Source: Diplolepis rosae | Taxonomy: Eukaryota > Arthropoda > Insecta > Hymenoptera > Diplolepididae | Direction of reading: 5' to 3' | Assembly (NCBI GenBank): GCA_030998225.1 | Contig: JAPYXD010000555.1 | Span: forward strand, 1,550,001 to 1,614,000 | Length of the DNA: 64,000 nucleotides | Notes under the pieces: model-generated | The model's input: the letters and a program-made list of their open reading frames with translations, nothing else | What the model was told of the DNA's origin: nothing | Database searches by the model: none | Part shown: piece after piece, positions 31,480-46,400 of the stretch | How the letters are laid out: the number at the start of each line of letters is the position of its first letter | How positions within the stretch are numbered: position 1 is the stretch's first letter | Translations under genes and position numbers: made by a program

Positions 31480-34400
31480 GTGAGCAATATTTACAATTTT
31501 ATTCTATTTTATTCTCAAATTTACATATAGAACTGACTGACCTTACTTACTGAAGAATAACTGACGTTATTCTTCTTTTAAACAGTTTTTCCCAAAACGT
31601 CTAGTGAAAATTTACTTTCACCGTCTGTTTTGAGACGTAAAAATGGCTGATTGTCACTAGATTCGTTGAGAAAAATAACGTGTTTCACACGTGGGGAATA
31701 AGCGATTGTCAATTCGTGTGATTGCAGCACTCATTGTCAATTGTTCGTTTTCCCCACTAGAAAAACAAATAACTATACTTTCAGTCAGATTGAATTTTTT
31801 TATCTTCCCAGACAGGAATATTTTCAGTGAATAAAATGTCATTGTAAATGAAATGCCATTAAATTTAAACGAAAATGTCTTTAATATAAAATACATAATA
31901 TGCCAATAACAAATTCATCTGTAAATTATCTTTGGAATGTAAGAGTTTATAGCTCTTGGTATGGCTTTTAACGACCAGGTATTTTGTTCGTATGCAGAAG
32001 ATCGAATAAATCTCTTTTTTAAAAACCAATACATACCAACTTTTAACATTGAATATAGAAAAAGGGACACGTTCGAACAAAGCGGATTAAATGAATCTAT
32101 TTTGTTCCAAAGTCAGCTATAGATTTTCCTTTCATTCTCGACAACATAATAAAAGGACGAAATAATTCTCATCAGAATAGTACTTTGTACACGGAAAAAA
32201 TGATTTCATTAAACGCTCATAAGCAGTTCAGCACTTTTGAAAAATCTTTCAATAATTGCAAATTTTTTTAAAATTTACGTTTTGTAAAACTTTCTTTAAA
32301 ATTACTGAACTGTTCATGAAATTTTAACGCATTTTTTTGCCGTGTAGTTATAAATACTAGATTGTTGAATCGTTTCACACAATTTGTACTTTTTCTTGGT
32401 TTTTCAGTTTTTAAAAACGACCTTCTATTACACGAGGCTGTGATAAAAAATGAAGCAGACGCCGTTCGCAAAGTGCTCAAAGAGACTGTCGACGTAGATT
32501 CCAGAAACAATGTAAGTCTTGGATATTGCATCTGAAATTCCTTGATTCTGCTCATTTAGGTCGCATATTAAATTAGCCATGACGTGCGGTGAGTAATTAA
32601 AGAGCCCTTAACGAAACTGTAAAAATCCAGAACTCTCCTCAAGTGAATTTTCCAAATCCTCCTTTTTTGTTCAAAAATTAATTTGATTTAAACAACCTAC
32701 AATTTATAATATCAATATTTTTTCATATCAATTGTTTATTTTATATTAATATTAATATTTGATCAATTGTCAAGTATGGACGTGCACCAATTCATTGGGC
32801 AGCTTCAAGGGGAAGTACAGAAATCATCGAAATGCTGATACAAGCAAAATGCGATATCGAAGCGAAAGACAAGGTGAAATGAATTAAAGTCAACTTTTAA
32901 TAAATATTAATAAAAATTAATTTTCTGGTTTCATTGAAGACATTTATATTTATTATATTTAAACACTGACATTTATTTAAAAATCTGTAAAGTAAATTAA
33001 ACTATAAAAGAAAAAAAAACAATTTTTTTATATAACTATTCTTAATTTATAAATATTCATTTATTATCTAACAAAAATCTTTACGAATGTAAGTTTGGAA
33101 TGCGACCACTTCATATGGCTGCTTGGTACGGTCATCAAGATGCTGTCAAAATGTTGATAAATGCTGGTGCAGATGTGTTGGCATTGAATAAGGTTCGTAA
33201 ATGAGTTCTTTTCATTTATTTATTTAACTTTAAGTAATTAAAAAACTCTACCTGTAAAACAATTCCAGCAAATTTATTTGGAGCTCGAGCTTTGCATACA
33301 TTTAAGTTTATTTCTTGTAATTTGATACTGAAGCTCAAGTTAATTTTATAATATTGTAGATGTTAATTACATTTTCTCAAAGTTACTAAATTTGTTTTTG
33401 ATTTCAAATGAAAAAGGAAATTGAATTTACTCAAGGCTCTATCAGCCTTGAGAAATACATTCTCATCACGACACTCGCGCTTCGCCTTCGATTTTCTGTA
33501 TACATTTCTAAACTTTCTAATAATTTACATGATTAAAATAACTAATTTTTTTCCAAATATCTCAATAAAGAAAAACAATCATAGACTTTATTGAAGTAAA
33601 CGATTTTTCATTTCAACGCTTATTTCGTATCCCACATATTCTGGTTAACAATTAGAATCCTTGATTTTCAATAGTTTACTTTCGTATAAACCGTTTTTTC
33701 TGACTCAGGGAGTCTCAAAGCGTAAAAATTTTATAAAAGTTACGAAAGTGATTTTTCAGATAAAACCAATACCTTCTCATATGATTAGAATGTAAATAAA
33801 TATATACATGATATAATATAAAATACATATTTCGAGTTGTGAAAAATCGTTTTCGTCTTCCTGAAAAGAAATTTTTTTTCTTGAGTAAGGTCAAAAAGAG
33901 TAAAATTAATCTCAACTTAAGGGTCACAGGGAAATCGATAGCAGATGAATATCTCGGAAACATATCGAGTCTACTTTAGTGCATGTTACAGAATTAAAGT
34001 CGTGATCAAGGTTGGGCTGATAATTTTATAAATTCACAACTCTCTTTTAATTTTTGCTAGTAGTCGCTTTCAATTACTTTATTAAATTGCCCATTTCTAC
34101 CCATGAAACCAGTTGATTTTTACTATTTTTTAAGTGAATTTAACTCAATAAATTAGCTGAATCGCCGGGAATAACCCGAGTCGAAATCCTAAGACTCGCC
34201 TCAGTCTCTACTGTCGAGATTGAGACGAATGTCTGACGACGGTTACAAGAATGAGAGAAGAGAATCTATAAATGTTCAGCATTCATAGTCAACTCACTTC
34301 TAGTCATCGAAAACTGCACATATTACCGTTTTCCCATTTTCTCGAGGGTGAGACGATGGCCAACTCTATAGAAACTTACCTCGTTAAATAATCGCTTCGG

Positions 34401-37400
34401 TCTCCTTACGCCCTCTTTTTACCTTCATTCAGTTCTCTTTTCGCTCTCGCTTTATGGGGAGAAAGCCTACTATTCATATTATTAGTTTTCATAATTTATT
34501 ATTACTTATCGAAATTGACAAATTAACACTGACGACGAAATTTTCGTTGGCATAAACGTCAAAACTAAAAGCCTTGAGTAAAAATCAATGATTGTATTTG
34601 AATTATTATTGTTTTTACTCTCTAAATCTGAATCAATCAAATTTTCACTGATTGAATCAGTAATTTGCTTGTTCACTCATTCACCAGTGAAAAAGATATA
34701 TTTCACTGATTCGTCAGTAAAAAAATATTTTTCACTGTTAAATCAGTTAATATTCACTGAAGTAATCACTGTTATGTGACTGATTCACAGTAACCTCTTT
34801 TTAGGCATTTGAATCAGTCAAACTTCACTGATAATCAGTAGATTTTTACTGATTCAGATTTAGAGAGTAGAATTGAGTAAACTCGGTCATAATAAAAAAT
34901 AACTCACTAGTCCTACTGATTTTGATAAAATAACTTGATCATGCATGCATGATTATACATGCATATTACTCATTGCAACTATATACATCTGCTCCAAATA
35001 ATTAAACATACCTTCTTGAACTCTAACGTTTCTAATCTTGGAATTAGAATTTTTAATATCACTTCGCTCTCGTTTCACTATCGCTTTGTAGTCGTTCTTC
35101 TCCGCGTTCAACTTATAAACTATTCACCTTAAGTTTTTCGAGAGTTTGAGACATAATATTCTTATATTTTTCTTCTGACTGGATTATTATATTATTAATA
35201 TAAACAAATTTATAAACAATATATGATACTTAAGAAAAGGTGAGGCGCTCAGCGTCCCACCATGTCGCAAAAGGTTAAACAAAACACTTTGGTTATATTA
35301 AGTAAATTTGTTTTATGGGTGTAAATTTCCACTTTCACAGATTCCTCAGGTTCAATCTATATTAAAATTCTCCATTCATACTTCAGCGCTTGAGGGCATG
35401 TCATTGACGTAACTTTATCCAATACTTTTGACTTCCCATTCTTAAATTAATAACTCAAATGGATTTTTCATAGCAAGTAAACGTAAGAGAAAAATTAAGG
35501 TATGTTTATCTAATATGGAAAATCCATTTAAGTTATTAATTTAAGAATGAGAATGGCGAAAAGTTTTGGATAATAATTGAAAATTAAAAATTCCACATCC
35601 TACTACTAATACTCCCAAGATCGGGTTTATTATTCCCTGGGGTGCCGAAGACTTCCTTCGTTGCTTCAACTCAAATACAAATTTCACGAGGTCACGACTT
35701 TACGAGCCTCGCTATGCATAAACATCTCTGGTGTCTTCTGAAAGAAATTTCCCAATTGTAAACCTTTATTTATATTTAGGGCATTCATAGATTTGAAGAA
35801 AAGAGTTTATGTGCGTGAAAACAACATTCTCTACACGCAATAGTATATTACGTGCCTAGGCGCACAATGAGGGTTATTGCGTGACGAGCGACAATGCATT
35901 GTCCCGAATCTCGTAATTTCCCGAATTGTGTGCATTGGCACGTATTCTATTTTATGTGCCTCGGGCGCGCAAACTCGTTTTTTCGCTACAGTTAACAGTA
36001 GCACAATGTAGTATATTGCACTACAGAGGAATGAAATGTAAAAATTGAACTGCGCATGCACCTATAGCCATGCAACGGAGCACAATCTTCTTCTTATTCT
36101 TCTTCTTCGTACAGCGTTAGCACCCTACTGACAAAGCCTTGTACATTTGAACTGCACATGCGTCTATTAAAATCCATTACTACTATACAAGATCGATAAT
36201 ATCATATACTTGTCATTGAAGGCAGTGCAGTGGTTCACCATTTGCGGAACGTCTCCACTGACAGGATTGGCTATTGGTAGAAGTGAGACAAAAGTAGTTG
36301 CGTCTCACTCCAACCAATAGTCAACCCTGACAGTGGAGACGTTCCGCAAATGGGTGAACCACTGCACTGTCTTCAGTTACAGGTACATGATGTTTTCCTA
36401 GTTTTTATCGCTGAAAAATAAAATTATTGTCATTATTCCTACATCTTCTATTCCAAATTTCACCACAGAATCATCATTGTAATGTTTTAAATATTTTTTT
36501 AATCGTTCTTAGCCATGATAATGTGAGGTCAGAGAACGGTCTCTCAACCGCGTCCGCTAGTGTTATAACACATCACTGAATAAGTTAGTTATTCCATATG
36601 ATTTTTAGGAAGTACCAACCTTCGAACGATACGTGTCAAAATTTCATGACGATCTGACGTTTAGTTCACAAGTTAGAGTGGTTTTGGTGACGCTACTCTT
36701 GTAATTTTCAGAACAATGGAAAAATCTGAATTTTGTGTGATGATGAAGCATTGCTTTTTAATGAAAAAAATACCGTTCAAACAAAGCAATGGCTTGACAA
36801 GTGTTATCCGGACTTTGCTCCATTGAGACAAATGGTGGAGAAGTGGTTTGCTGATTTTAAACGCGGTCGTACAAAAACCGATGATGCTGAACACTCTGGT
36901 CGCCCAAATTCGCCATTTGTTCCAGAAAACATAAAAAAAAGTCCACAAAATTATTTTGGCCGATTGTAAATTGAAGTTGTGTGAGATAGCTGACACCTTA
37001 ATGATATCAGAAATCAGTGTATTCAGCATTTTGGATGAACATTTGAGCATGAGAATGCTCTGTGCAAAATGGATGCCGCGATTGCTCACAGTCGATCAAA
37101 AGCAACAACGCGTTGATGATTCAGAGCACCGCTATTTTGCAAAAAACATTTAAATAAATGGTAATCATTAATATTAATATTATGCCTAAGTCTCAGTGAT
37201 GATCTTAGTTTCGACCAGTCACTCCAACAAGTGCTTGGTTTCCATTTTTTTGATAATTCTTTAAAATAAACGACCATAACTCTCTCTCAATAATTGTTTC
37301 TGGATTGAAATTTTCGTCATCCGACGAATCTGACAAATCTGTAGCATCCATTTTTCAACAAACTGAAAGTATAGTTTTAAAGTTATGTTGCAGTAGTTTA

Positions 37401-40400
37401 TAAAAGTTTATTGTTTCTAACAGAATATCACATAACAGATAACGTTCACATATTGTAAGTAAACTACGTAGATCAAATATATAACTGATATTAATGCTAA
37501 CAATTTATTGCCTTTGTGGAGAATTACAAGATCGGATGAAATCAGCAAAGGGTGAAAACCGTCCTAAGCAACCAAAAGCGCTTCGCAGGCACATTCTCAT
37601 CGCGCGCTTCGCTCGCAAGTTTGAGCGCGATTTGATCGTCGCGCTTTGCGCTCGGTCTTGTGCTCTTCGCATACATTTAACTTTATTTCTTATAATTTAA
37701 TACTGAAGCTCAAACCAATTTTATAATATTAAAGATGATGTAAATTACTCATTTTCTCCAATTCACTAAAATTTCTTCTTCAGTTTAAGTGAAACAGGAA
37801 ATTCAATTTACTTAAAGCTCTATCAGCCTTAAGGAACACATTCTCATCAAGACGATCGCGCTTCACGCTCGATTTTCTGTATACATTTCAGTAACTTTTT
37901 AATAAATTACATGATAAAAATTATTTATTTTCTTCCAAATATCTCAAAAAGGAAAAACAATCGTAGACTTTATTTAAGGAAACGATTTTTCATCTAAACG
38001 TTTTTTATGTATCTCATATATTTTGTTTAAAAAATGGAATTCTTGAATTTTAATCGTATTTTTTGGAATTGAAACGAAAAATATATGTTTTTTCAGAAAC
38101 TGTGTGAGACAAAATTTGTAGATCATTTTGAAACGAACAACTTTGGATTCTTACGTTTTTTTCGTATTTCACATATTATTGTTAAAAAATTGAATTTTGG
38201 ATCTTCAATAGTTTTTTTTTAAATTAAAAAGAAAAATATGCATCTTATGAAAAAATGTTACAATTCAAATTTGTAGGTCTTTATGTAGAAAATAATATTG
38301 TATCATAACATTTTTTAGTATCTCGTATAATTTAACTGGAAAATGGAATTTTGATATTGACTTTTTTCAAGTTTTAATATGCTGTAATATTTCTAATTTT
38401 GATTAAATCAAAAAATGCTATCAGGATAATTTGTAGAAATTTATGAGCACTATCAAAAACCAGTATTGAAATTTTTGATTTTTTCAAAAAGTTATTTTCA
38501 AAAACACAAAAGTGGTGCTCAATCCCTCAATTTTGATTGGATGTGACTGGTTAACGAACTTGTCCTTACATTTTCGGCTGCGATAAAGTGTGCCAAAGCT
38601 CAATTCAATCTGATAATCATATCGAGAGTTATGCCGCACACGACTTACAGACAGACAGACAGACAGACACTTTCGTAAAAACCCTTTTTTTCTGACTCGG
38701 CGGGTCTTAAAACGTAAAGATTTGATGAAATTTTCGAAAGTCATTTTTCACATAAAACCAATACCTTCTCATCCATGATGAGAATGTAAAAAGTGCTCTT
38801 TCACCAAGATAATGCACCGTGTCACAAGTTTGCAGGCTTAAAAAGAATGCTCATGGGAATGAAATTTGACTCCAATGAAGAAGTGATTGCCGAAACTGAA
38901 GCGTATTTTGAAGCGAAAGATAAATCGTTCTACAAAAAAGGCATCGAAATGTTAGAGAAGTGTGGGAATGAATGTATCACTCTTAAATGAGTCTATGTTG
39001 ATGAATAAAGTAAAATTTTGCTTAAAAGTTGTTATTTTATTAGTCATCTTACAAACTTATTGAGTGATGTGTTATGCACTAAGTTCGTTAACTGTAAACG
39101 AAAAGTTTGGTTCCGAAAGGTACAATGTAAAGGCTAAATGAAAACGAATTAAAACTTTGTTTATATTATCTCTCTTTTAAACTATAAATAGATGTTAGAT
39201 GTAAGATTGAATATACCTCTTGGAATAATATAATAAATTATTGTTATTTAAAACTGACTTTCACAGAAAGAATACACACTTCTAATGTGTGGAGCTCGAG
39301 GTGGTAGTGTTGAGGTGGTAAATTATCTCATGGAAGCTTTGGAATCTTTAAATGAGGAAGCAACTGATTGCACTGGGGCGACAGCACTTCATCATGCAGC
39401 ACTTGCTGGTCATTCTTCAATAATAACAGCTCTTTCAAACATTCCTCGAATCGAGTTAGAAGCAAAGGATAAAGTAAGAAAATTATTTGTAATTCTTTTA
39501 AATTTCTAGTGATGCAAAACGAGACGAAAATCTCTCTCTACATACTCCCTATTTTGCTTGAGTGTTCTTTTTTATTATTCTGAAAAAGTACTCATTTGTG
39601 GATCGATATATCTCGTTTCGTATAGGTGATGTCGACAGCCTTTTACTGTCTCCTTTTCAGATGTAAAACTTTACACGGAGAATCTTTTTATAGCAATGAA
39701 TGTTTTATTTTATAATTATAATTCTAAAAAATATTAGGAATCTAGGGAAAATGGAGGTGCAATATTAATTACTCCTAGCCGACTAGACATTTTTCGCAGT
39801 AAAAATACCAAAGATTCGAAAAATTATATGAAACTTTAGCATAGATTATAGTAAAGTTCGATACAATCTATAGTAAATTATCATATAGTTCATTCAAATT
39901 TTAGTACAATCAAGACTCGTTTATTGCAAGGCGCGAGACTCATCTATTGCAAGGCCCGAGCGTCCCCCTAACCCCCACCCTTGCCATATATGCAACACTT
40001 TGGTTGAAGCAATAACCAATCCACTGCTTGCTCTGAAAACCAATCTTACCAACAGTTGCGGTGACGGGAGCCCCTCTCGTCTTGCAATAAACGAGTCTCG
40101 CTCGTTTCGGAGCTTTGCAATAAACGAGTCTTGACTGTATTTCACTACGAAAAATTCTCAATATGACATGTTTTTCCCTAAACTGAAACGTAGTTAAGCA
40201 AAAATTGTAAACTTGGGTTTCTCCGTGTATATTTTCAATTTAAAAATTTTTCAAAAATATTTAAATTCTGCTAATTAAATTAGAAAGGACAAACGGCAAT
40301 GCATTGGGCGTGTTCGGAAGGCCATTTGGAATCTGTTGAAGTGTTGATAGAGCTAGGAGCTAACGTGGATGCTCAAGATAATGAAGGAAACACACCTTTG

Positions 40401-43400
40401 CACGTTACTACTAGAAATAGATATACATCAATAGCTCAACTTCTTTTAAAAGTTGGTGCAAACACTGAACTTACCGATGAGGTAATATACTCCAAACTTT
40501 AGAATCCAAAAGTTTAGAACGCCGTTTCCTATGCTTCAAATGAAAAATATTTTTTTCAATAAAAAAACATAAACTTTTTTCTTTTTACATTAATGTAAAT
40601 CAGAAAATTTGTAGCTTAAAACCAATTTGTTTCCTATATTATAAATAAATATTATTGAAGTACATTTTAAAATGCTGTTCGAAGATGGGAGTAACTTCGC
40701 TTCATGTGGCTGCGAGTCAAGGATGCAAAGGAATACTCGAATCGATTATTCAGCACGGTGGTTTGCTCAACAAGCAGTGCAAGGTATGTGGTTTTTGATT
40801 GTTTGAAGGAAGCTTAAAAGGGGTCATTTACGCTTGAAACGCGTACATGTTCCCGAATGTTCATTAATGGCCACGACATGAGTATAGAGAAAGCTTTTCA
40901 GTAGACGCTCTAATTAACAAACCAAAATAATTCGCAGAATGGTAATACCCCTTTGCACCTGGCCTGTCAAAGTAATGAGGTTGACACCGTAGAAATACTT
41001 ATTAATAAAGGGGCCGAGTTGAACAACCTAAACACGGTAAAATTTTATTCATTATTGCTAACATTATTCAAAATAATAATAATAATAATATATATACATA
41101 TATCATTTTACTTGAAGTATCGTGTTGGCAGTTAAGCCAAAAGCAATCACTATTTTCCGTCAAAAGTAAAATTACACAGAGAAAAATAGTTCGAGTAATT
41201 TTACTCAACCTCCGATCAAAGTTAGGACACATAAACAAGTTAGAGATTATTTAGCATTATTGTAATTAATTGTGACGTACATTCCTAACAGTATATTTTA
41301 TTACTCATAGTGTAATTATGAAAAACCAATCTTTTATATAATCAAGAAAATACTAAAGCCTTTTGTTTATTCTGCCCTAGGCTTCACTCGAGAGTTCAGT
41401 AAACTGTGAGTCGCAAGACTCGTTCCACCGGCTACCTATTCACGTAGAAAAGAATGAAAGTAATCTATGCCTTGGGTACACATACAAATTTTCTAATTTA
41501 AAAAAGTGTTGAATTTTCAGGATACTTATGTTCCACATTATTATATTGAATAATTGAAACGAATTATAAAAATACAAAATACAATTACAGTTTATTTTAG
41601 TAGGGAGTTATTAATTTGATCCCAATAAATTGAAGTTAACGCTCGAAATGGTAAATCTTTTATACCAATATCACATAAAAAGTCGCGTACGAAAATTGTA
41701 ACGGCACCCCCATACGAAATTCGAAAGAGATTTTTTTCGTTGTAGTCAATAAGTATTCCGACAACTTTTTTAGAAGCTTTCATTAAAAGGTGTACGAAAT
41801 TATTAAAATCGTCAATGGATTTTTTTACAACTCCAGCCCTATCCAAAAGTCAATGACAATTAAAGAAAGTTTTGACAACTAAATATTTTTTCTTACTACC
41901 CTAGTCGAAAGTACGTGGTTTCGGCACCAAATTCACGGCAGAAAGTCTAACTTTCATGCATTGGTCAAGCTATATGCGCGCCCTCTATAATAGCGGGAGT
42001 AAAAACGTCGATAACCTCAAGCGTCAAAATTTGTCCGCTCTCGGCTAATGTTTATTAGTGGCAATGAGTGGATATTGTTTAGAATGTAATAGTAATGACT
42101 GAGGTGTAACAAAAATAAAAAAATAAATGACATATCATCTGATGAATCGACAGATGAAGAAGAAATTAATAAGAACTTTGAAACTGAAGCTCAATTAATA
42201 GTAGAAACTGACACCTTACCCAAAAAGTCCGTTGACAGATGCATGCTAGTCTATGATAATTACCAAAGATGGAAACAAGGAAATAGAAATCTAAACCTTA
42301 ATTTATAGATGTATTTTATGCCTGCCCCCCGACCAGCAGCACTCGCTCCGCTCGTGCCGCAAATGTCGGGGCAGACATCAATATATTCCAATCGACACAT
42401 GCAATTATTTTCGTACTTTCGACCGGGTAGCAAGAAAAATGGTATACACTACATTGGCAGAAATTTGAGAGCCCTGAACTGCGCGCCATAATGCCCGAGG
42501 CGAAGCCGAGGGCATCATGGCACGCAGTGCAGGAATTTCAATATAATGAGAAAAACAAATTATTTTTCATGTATTTAGGCGGAAAAAAGTGCAGCTGTGA
42601 CAGGGAAGATAATCCTTGTTATAGCTAAACATTTATCTGAAAACGAACAAATGTAAGATCTTTTAAAGTGTATATCTTTGACCAATCGAACGGTTTCAAC
42701 GATATCATTTGTTTTATCCAGACATTATACTATAGCTGAAACAGAGATATAAGAAATAACTGCTACCTGATTACAAATGTGGCGAAAGTCACGTCAAATG
42801 ACAGTTCGTGGTTAATTTTGACTTCTAAACACTTTAAAAGTATTTTATACTAAATAACATGCGCGTTGATATCAATATTCAATGTAATACTGTGTTTATC
42901 TAACAATAAATGGGAAATAATTAGTGCAAAAAAATATCTTAGTTCAAATAATGAGAGATAGTATAAAAGCAACATATCTGGCTCCTAAACTTAATTTAGC
43001 TTGAAGAGCGATATTTATATTCATGATACCAAACGGTCAAGTGGTTACAACTCATTCATTTTACTCAACTAGGATTTAAAATATGTTGAAATGTTCTTAT
43101 ATCCGAAGTTTAACCGACAGAGTCGAATAACATTTTACGAACTATTTTTCTTCGTGTACTATTCATAAAGATAAAACTTATTTGTTAAACAATTTTTCTC
43201 AAAATCATAAAAATTTTAAATGCATATCAATTAGGGATTACAGTAGCTAACAATGTTATTTTAAGAAGAAATATAAGTATTCAAAAAAAAAAAAAATTAG
43301 CGAGATTGAGAAATAAGAATATTTTTTCACATTAAACCTCATTAAATCCATCGCTTTAATTCATCATTCACTCTCGTGACGTTTCAAATTTAGATTTTTT

Positions 43401-46400
43401 TTTAAACTACAAGCTTTGTTATAAAATTTTGCTTTATTCTAGAGATTACAATCTCCAATACATATAGCAGCTGAAATGGGACACACGGAAATTTGCAAGC
43501 TCTTACTGTCAGCAGGTGCAAATATCGAACAACGAGAACAAGTAAATATGAATCTTACACCCCCACCCTCTTCTTTATATAATATGTATATTCAATATTT
43601 AGATTGCGTTTATCCGTAAAATCAACATTTCTTTGCCATAATGTTTTTCGTTAAAATTCACATTTATTGCAGTTTGAAATATTCTCAAAATAACATTATT
43701 TTAATTGAACGGATAAATGTCAATGAGAATTGCTTTTACGCGTTTTTCTCGAAAACTGTTAATTTCAACAATGAGAAAATATGCATAACTTAAAAGCTGG
43801 TACTTATGTATCGCAAATTGAAACATTTGTCTAACTTTTTTTTAGAAAACTCGACATCTTTCAAGATATTAATTGAACGGTCCGAAGTCAAAAAGGGCTA
43901 AAACATTTTCAAAATTTTCCAGGAAGACAGAAAAAGAACCGTAGCACGAAACTAAACAAATTTTGCGTTCTTTTTAAATTTTACTGGTAGTTGGTGATGC
44001 GACACATAAATTATTAAGTTTTCAGATCATAACTTCTGTTTTTATGGATTTTGTTAACTTTTGAATTGCTTGGGGGACTATCCCTATGTGTATCCAGAGG
44101 CTTTTTTCCCTAATACACCCCCTCCCCCCAACCCAACCTCTTCACCCACCACCCGAAATATAAGTGTTTGCGACCCTGCACAGAATACTATTCTTGGTAC
44201 ACTTTTTAGAATTTTCGAAATGTAAATTAAGAGCATATGATACTTAGGAAATTAGCAAATTTGATTGATTTTAGGTTTCTACGTGTTTGTGTTTTTTTTT
44301 TCCTTTCAAATTTTGGGAAATTGTAGGGAAGATACATATAAACGGACGTAGATAATCACTTTTGGTTTCGGAATTAGAAAGAAGTTCAATTTTTGCAAAA
44401 TATATCGAAATAAAAATTTCATTGTCAAAACCAAAAGTACTCTGTCTTCAACCATTTTTATCTTCTCTACTATTTCCCAAATTTTAAAAACAAAATTTTA
44501 TATTTTTTGGACGCAAACATGTAGAAAAATAAAATAAATTGCTCCCATGAACTTGCTATTTTTCTTAAGTATCACATGCCCTTAATTATTACTGAAAAAC
44601 CGAGAGACAATGAACATGGGTCACGATTATTTTGCATATACTGGCTCGATGAGGCAGGTTTCCCCAAATTTCTCTATGGAATGTGAAAGTATTTATTTCA
44701 GATACTTAGTTATATTACGCAATCCGTAGATGGAGATACTAAATATTAACCATTTTAGTTACTCCAAATTGTCCATACACTGAGAAAAAAATGCTATTGA
44801 ATCAAAAGCATTTCTTTCCAAAAGCATGTATACTATTGATTCATAAAAATATACTACAAGAACCAATAAATATGTTACTAATTCTATAGCATATTGATTT
44901 GAATCCATGATATACATGCTTTTGGAAAAAAATTCTTTTGATTCAATAGCATTTTTTCTCAGTGTACATCTTTTAAATAAACGACGAATTACCATGTGAA
45001 ACTCAAATCTTCCATAGGACTCTGTATTTCGAAATTTCTTGAGAAACTCTATGCGTTCAATATCTTGAAGTTTTCAACAATGCGAAATAGTGAATGTTCA
45101 AATAAATGTAGCTAAGCCCCTTTTGATCGCGGACCTTTCAATTGTAAACTTTAAAGGCATGTGATACTTAAGAAAACTAGCAACTTCACGTGAACAATTT
45201 ACTCAAGTTTCTTAATGTTTGTGTGCAAAGTACATAAAATTTTCTTTTCAAAATTTGGGAAACAGTAGAAAAGATTAAAACAGACGTCGATAGAATACTT
45301 TTTGTTTTGATAATGAAATTTTTATTTTTAGCTAATTTTTTATTTTCGAAACCAAAAATAGTCCATCTACGTCCGCTTTACTCTTCGCTGCCATTTGCCA
45401 AATTTTGAAAACAGAATTTTATGTACTTTGAATACAAACATGTAGAAACCTAAAATCAATCAAATTTGCTAATTTCTTAAGTATCACATTCCCTTAAGGG
45501 CATGGATTAATCGGACCACGTGACTGAATTATTCATTACTCGTTCATATAAGTTAACTTTTTTAATTCACAAAACATCTTTCTGAAAATTTTGGAAACAT
45601 AAAAAATGAAAATAAAGCACGTCTGTCAACTTATTTTTAGTACAAATTTTGAAGAAAATTGCAAGACTTATCGGCAATTACAGTTAACTGTAAACATTTT
45701 TTCAAAATTTTCAATTAAACGAAATTAACAGACGTTTTTATTGTTTTCTGTTGTATTTTCCAAATTTTCAGGAAGACATTTTTTAAAATGAAAAAGTTAT
45801 CTCACATGGACTTTTACAGGAATTTAATCACACACTCAGAAAAAATATTTGTTTGAATCAAATAAATTTTATTTCATTTAAACAAATCATTTCTTTAAAC
45901 CAAAGAAAGTCTTTCAAACAAATCTTTTTTCTGAGTGCATGTTCTGGTTGATCCATGGCCTTAAATCTACACTGAAAAAAGTGGTTAGTAAAACCAACTA
46001 CTTCGATTTGTAAAATATGCCTCAGCTATTTTATTAGTTAGCACAACAATTTTTTTTGTTCGTGTTACTACCCAAGTTCTTGTGATAACAATTGAGATAG
46101 TAACACCAACAAAAAAAATTGTTGTGCTAACTAATAAAATAGCTGAGGCATATTTTACAAACCGAGGTAGTTGGTTTTACTAACCATTTTTTCCAGTGTA
46201 GGAAAAACAGAAAAAAACAATTTTTTAAGGCCGTGTGGTAGGGTCTGACGTTACCAATTACATACGACTACTTTATTAATGAAATAATAATTTTAAAAAA
46301 ATTTTCATAGAAAACAGCAATGCGTTGCATTTTTCTGCATGTCGTATGTAATTAGTGACGTCAGATCCTACCACACGGCCTTAGGGAAATTTGATAAAAA

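Larger units (their letters stand above)
36563..39074 (+). mobile_element. Mariner element interrupted by a repeat family B insertion
   Basis: Left end taacacatcactgaataagt, right end acttattgagtgatgtgtta: good inverted repeats 2.5 kb apart. Transposase pieces at about 36730-37150 and 38788-38997 are separated by about 1.6 kb that includes repeat family B. In ANKDD1-type intron 4, same strand. Confidence 0.85.

Noticed and set aside
36733..38998. A working mariner transposase
   Set aside because: Frameshift near 36965, a 1.6-kb interruption and loss of the central catalytic region.
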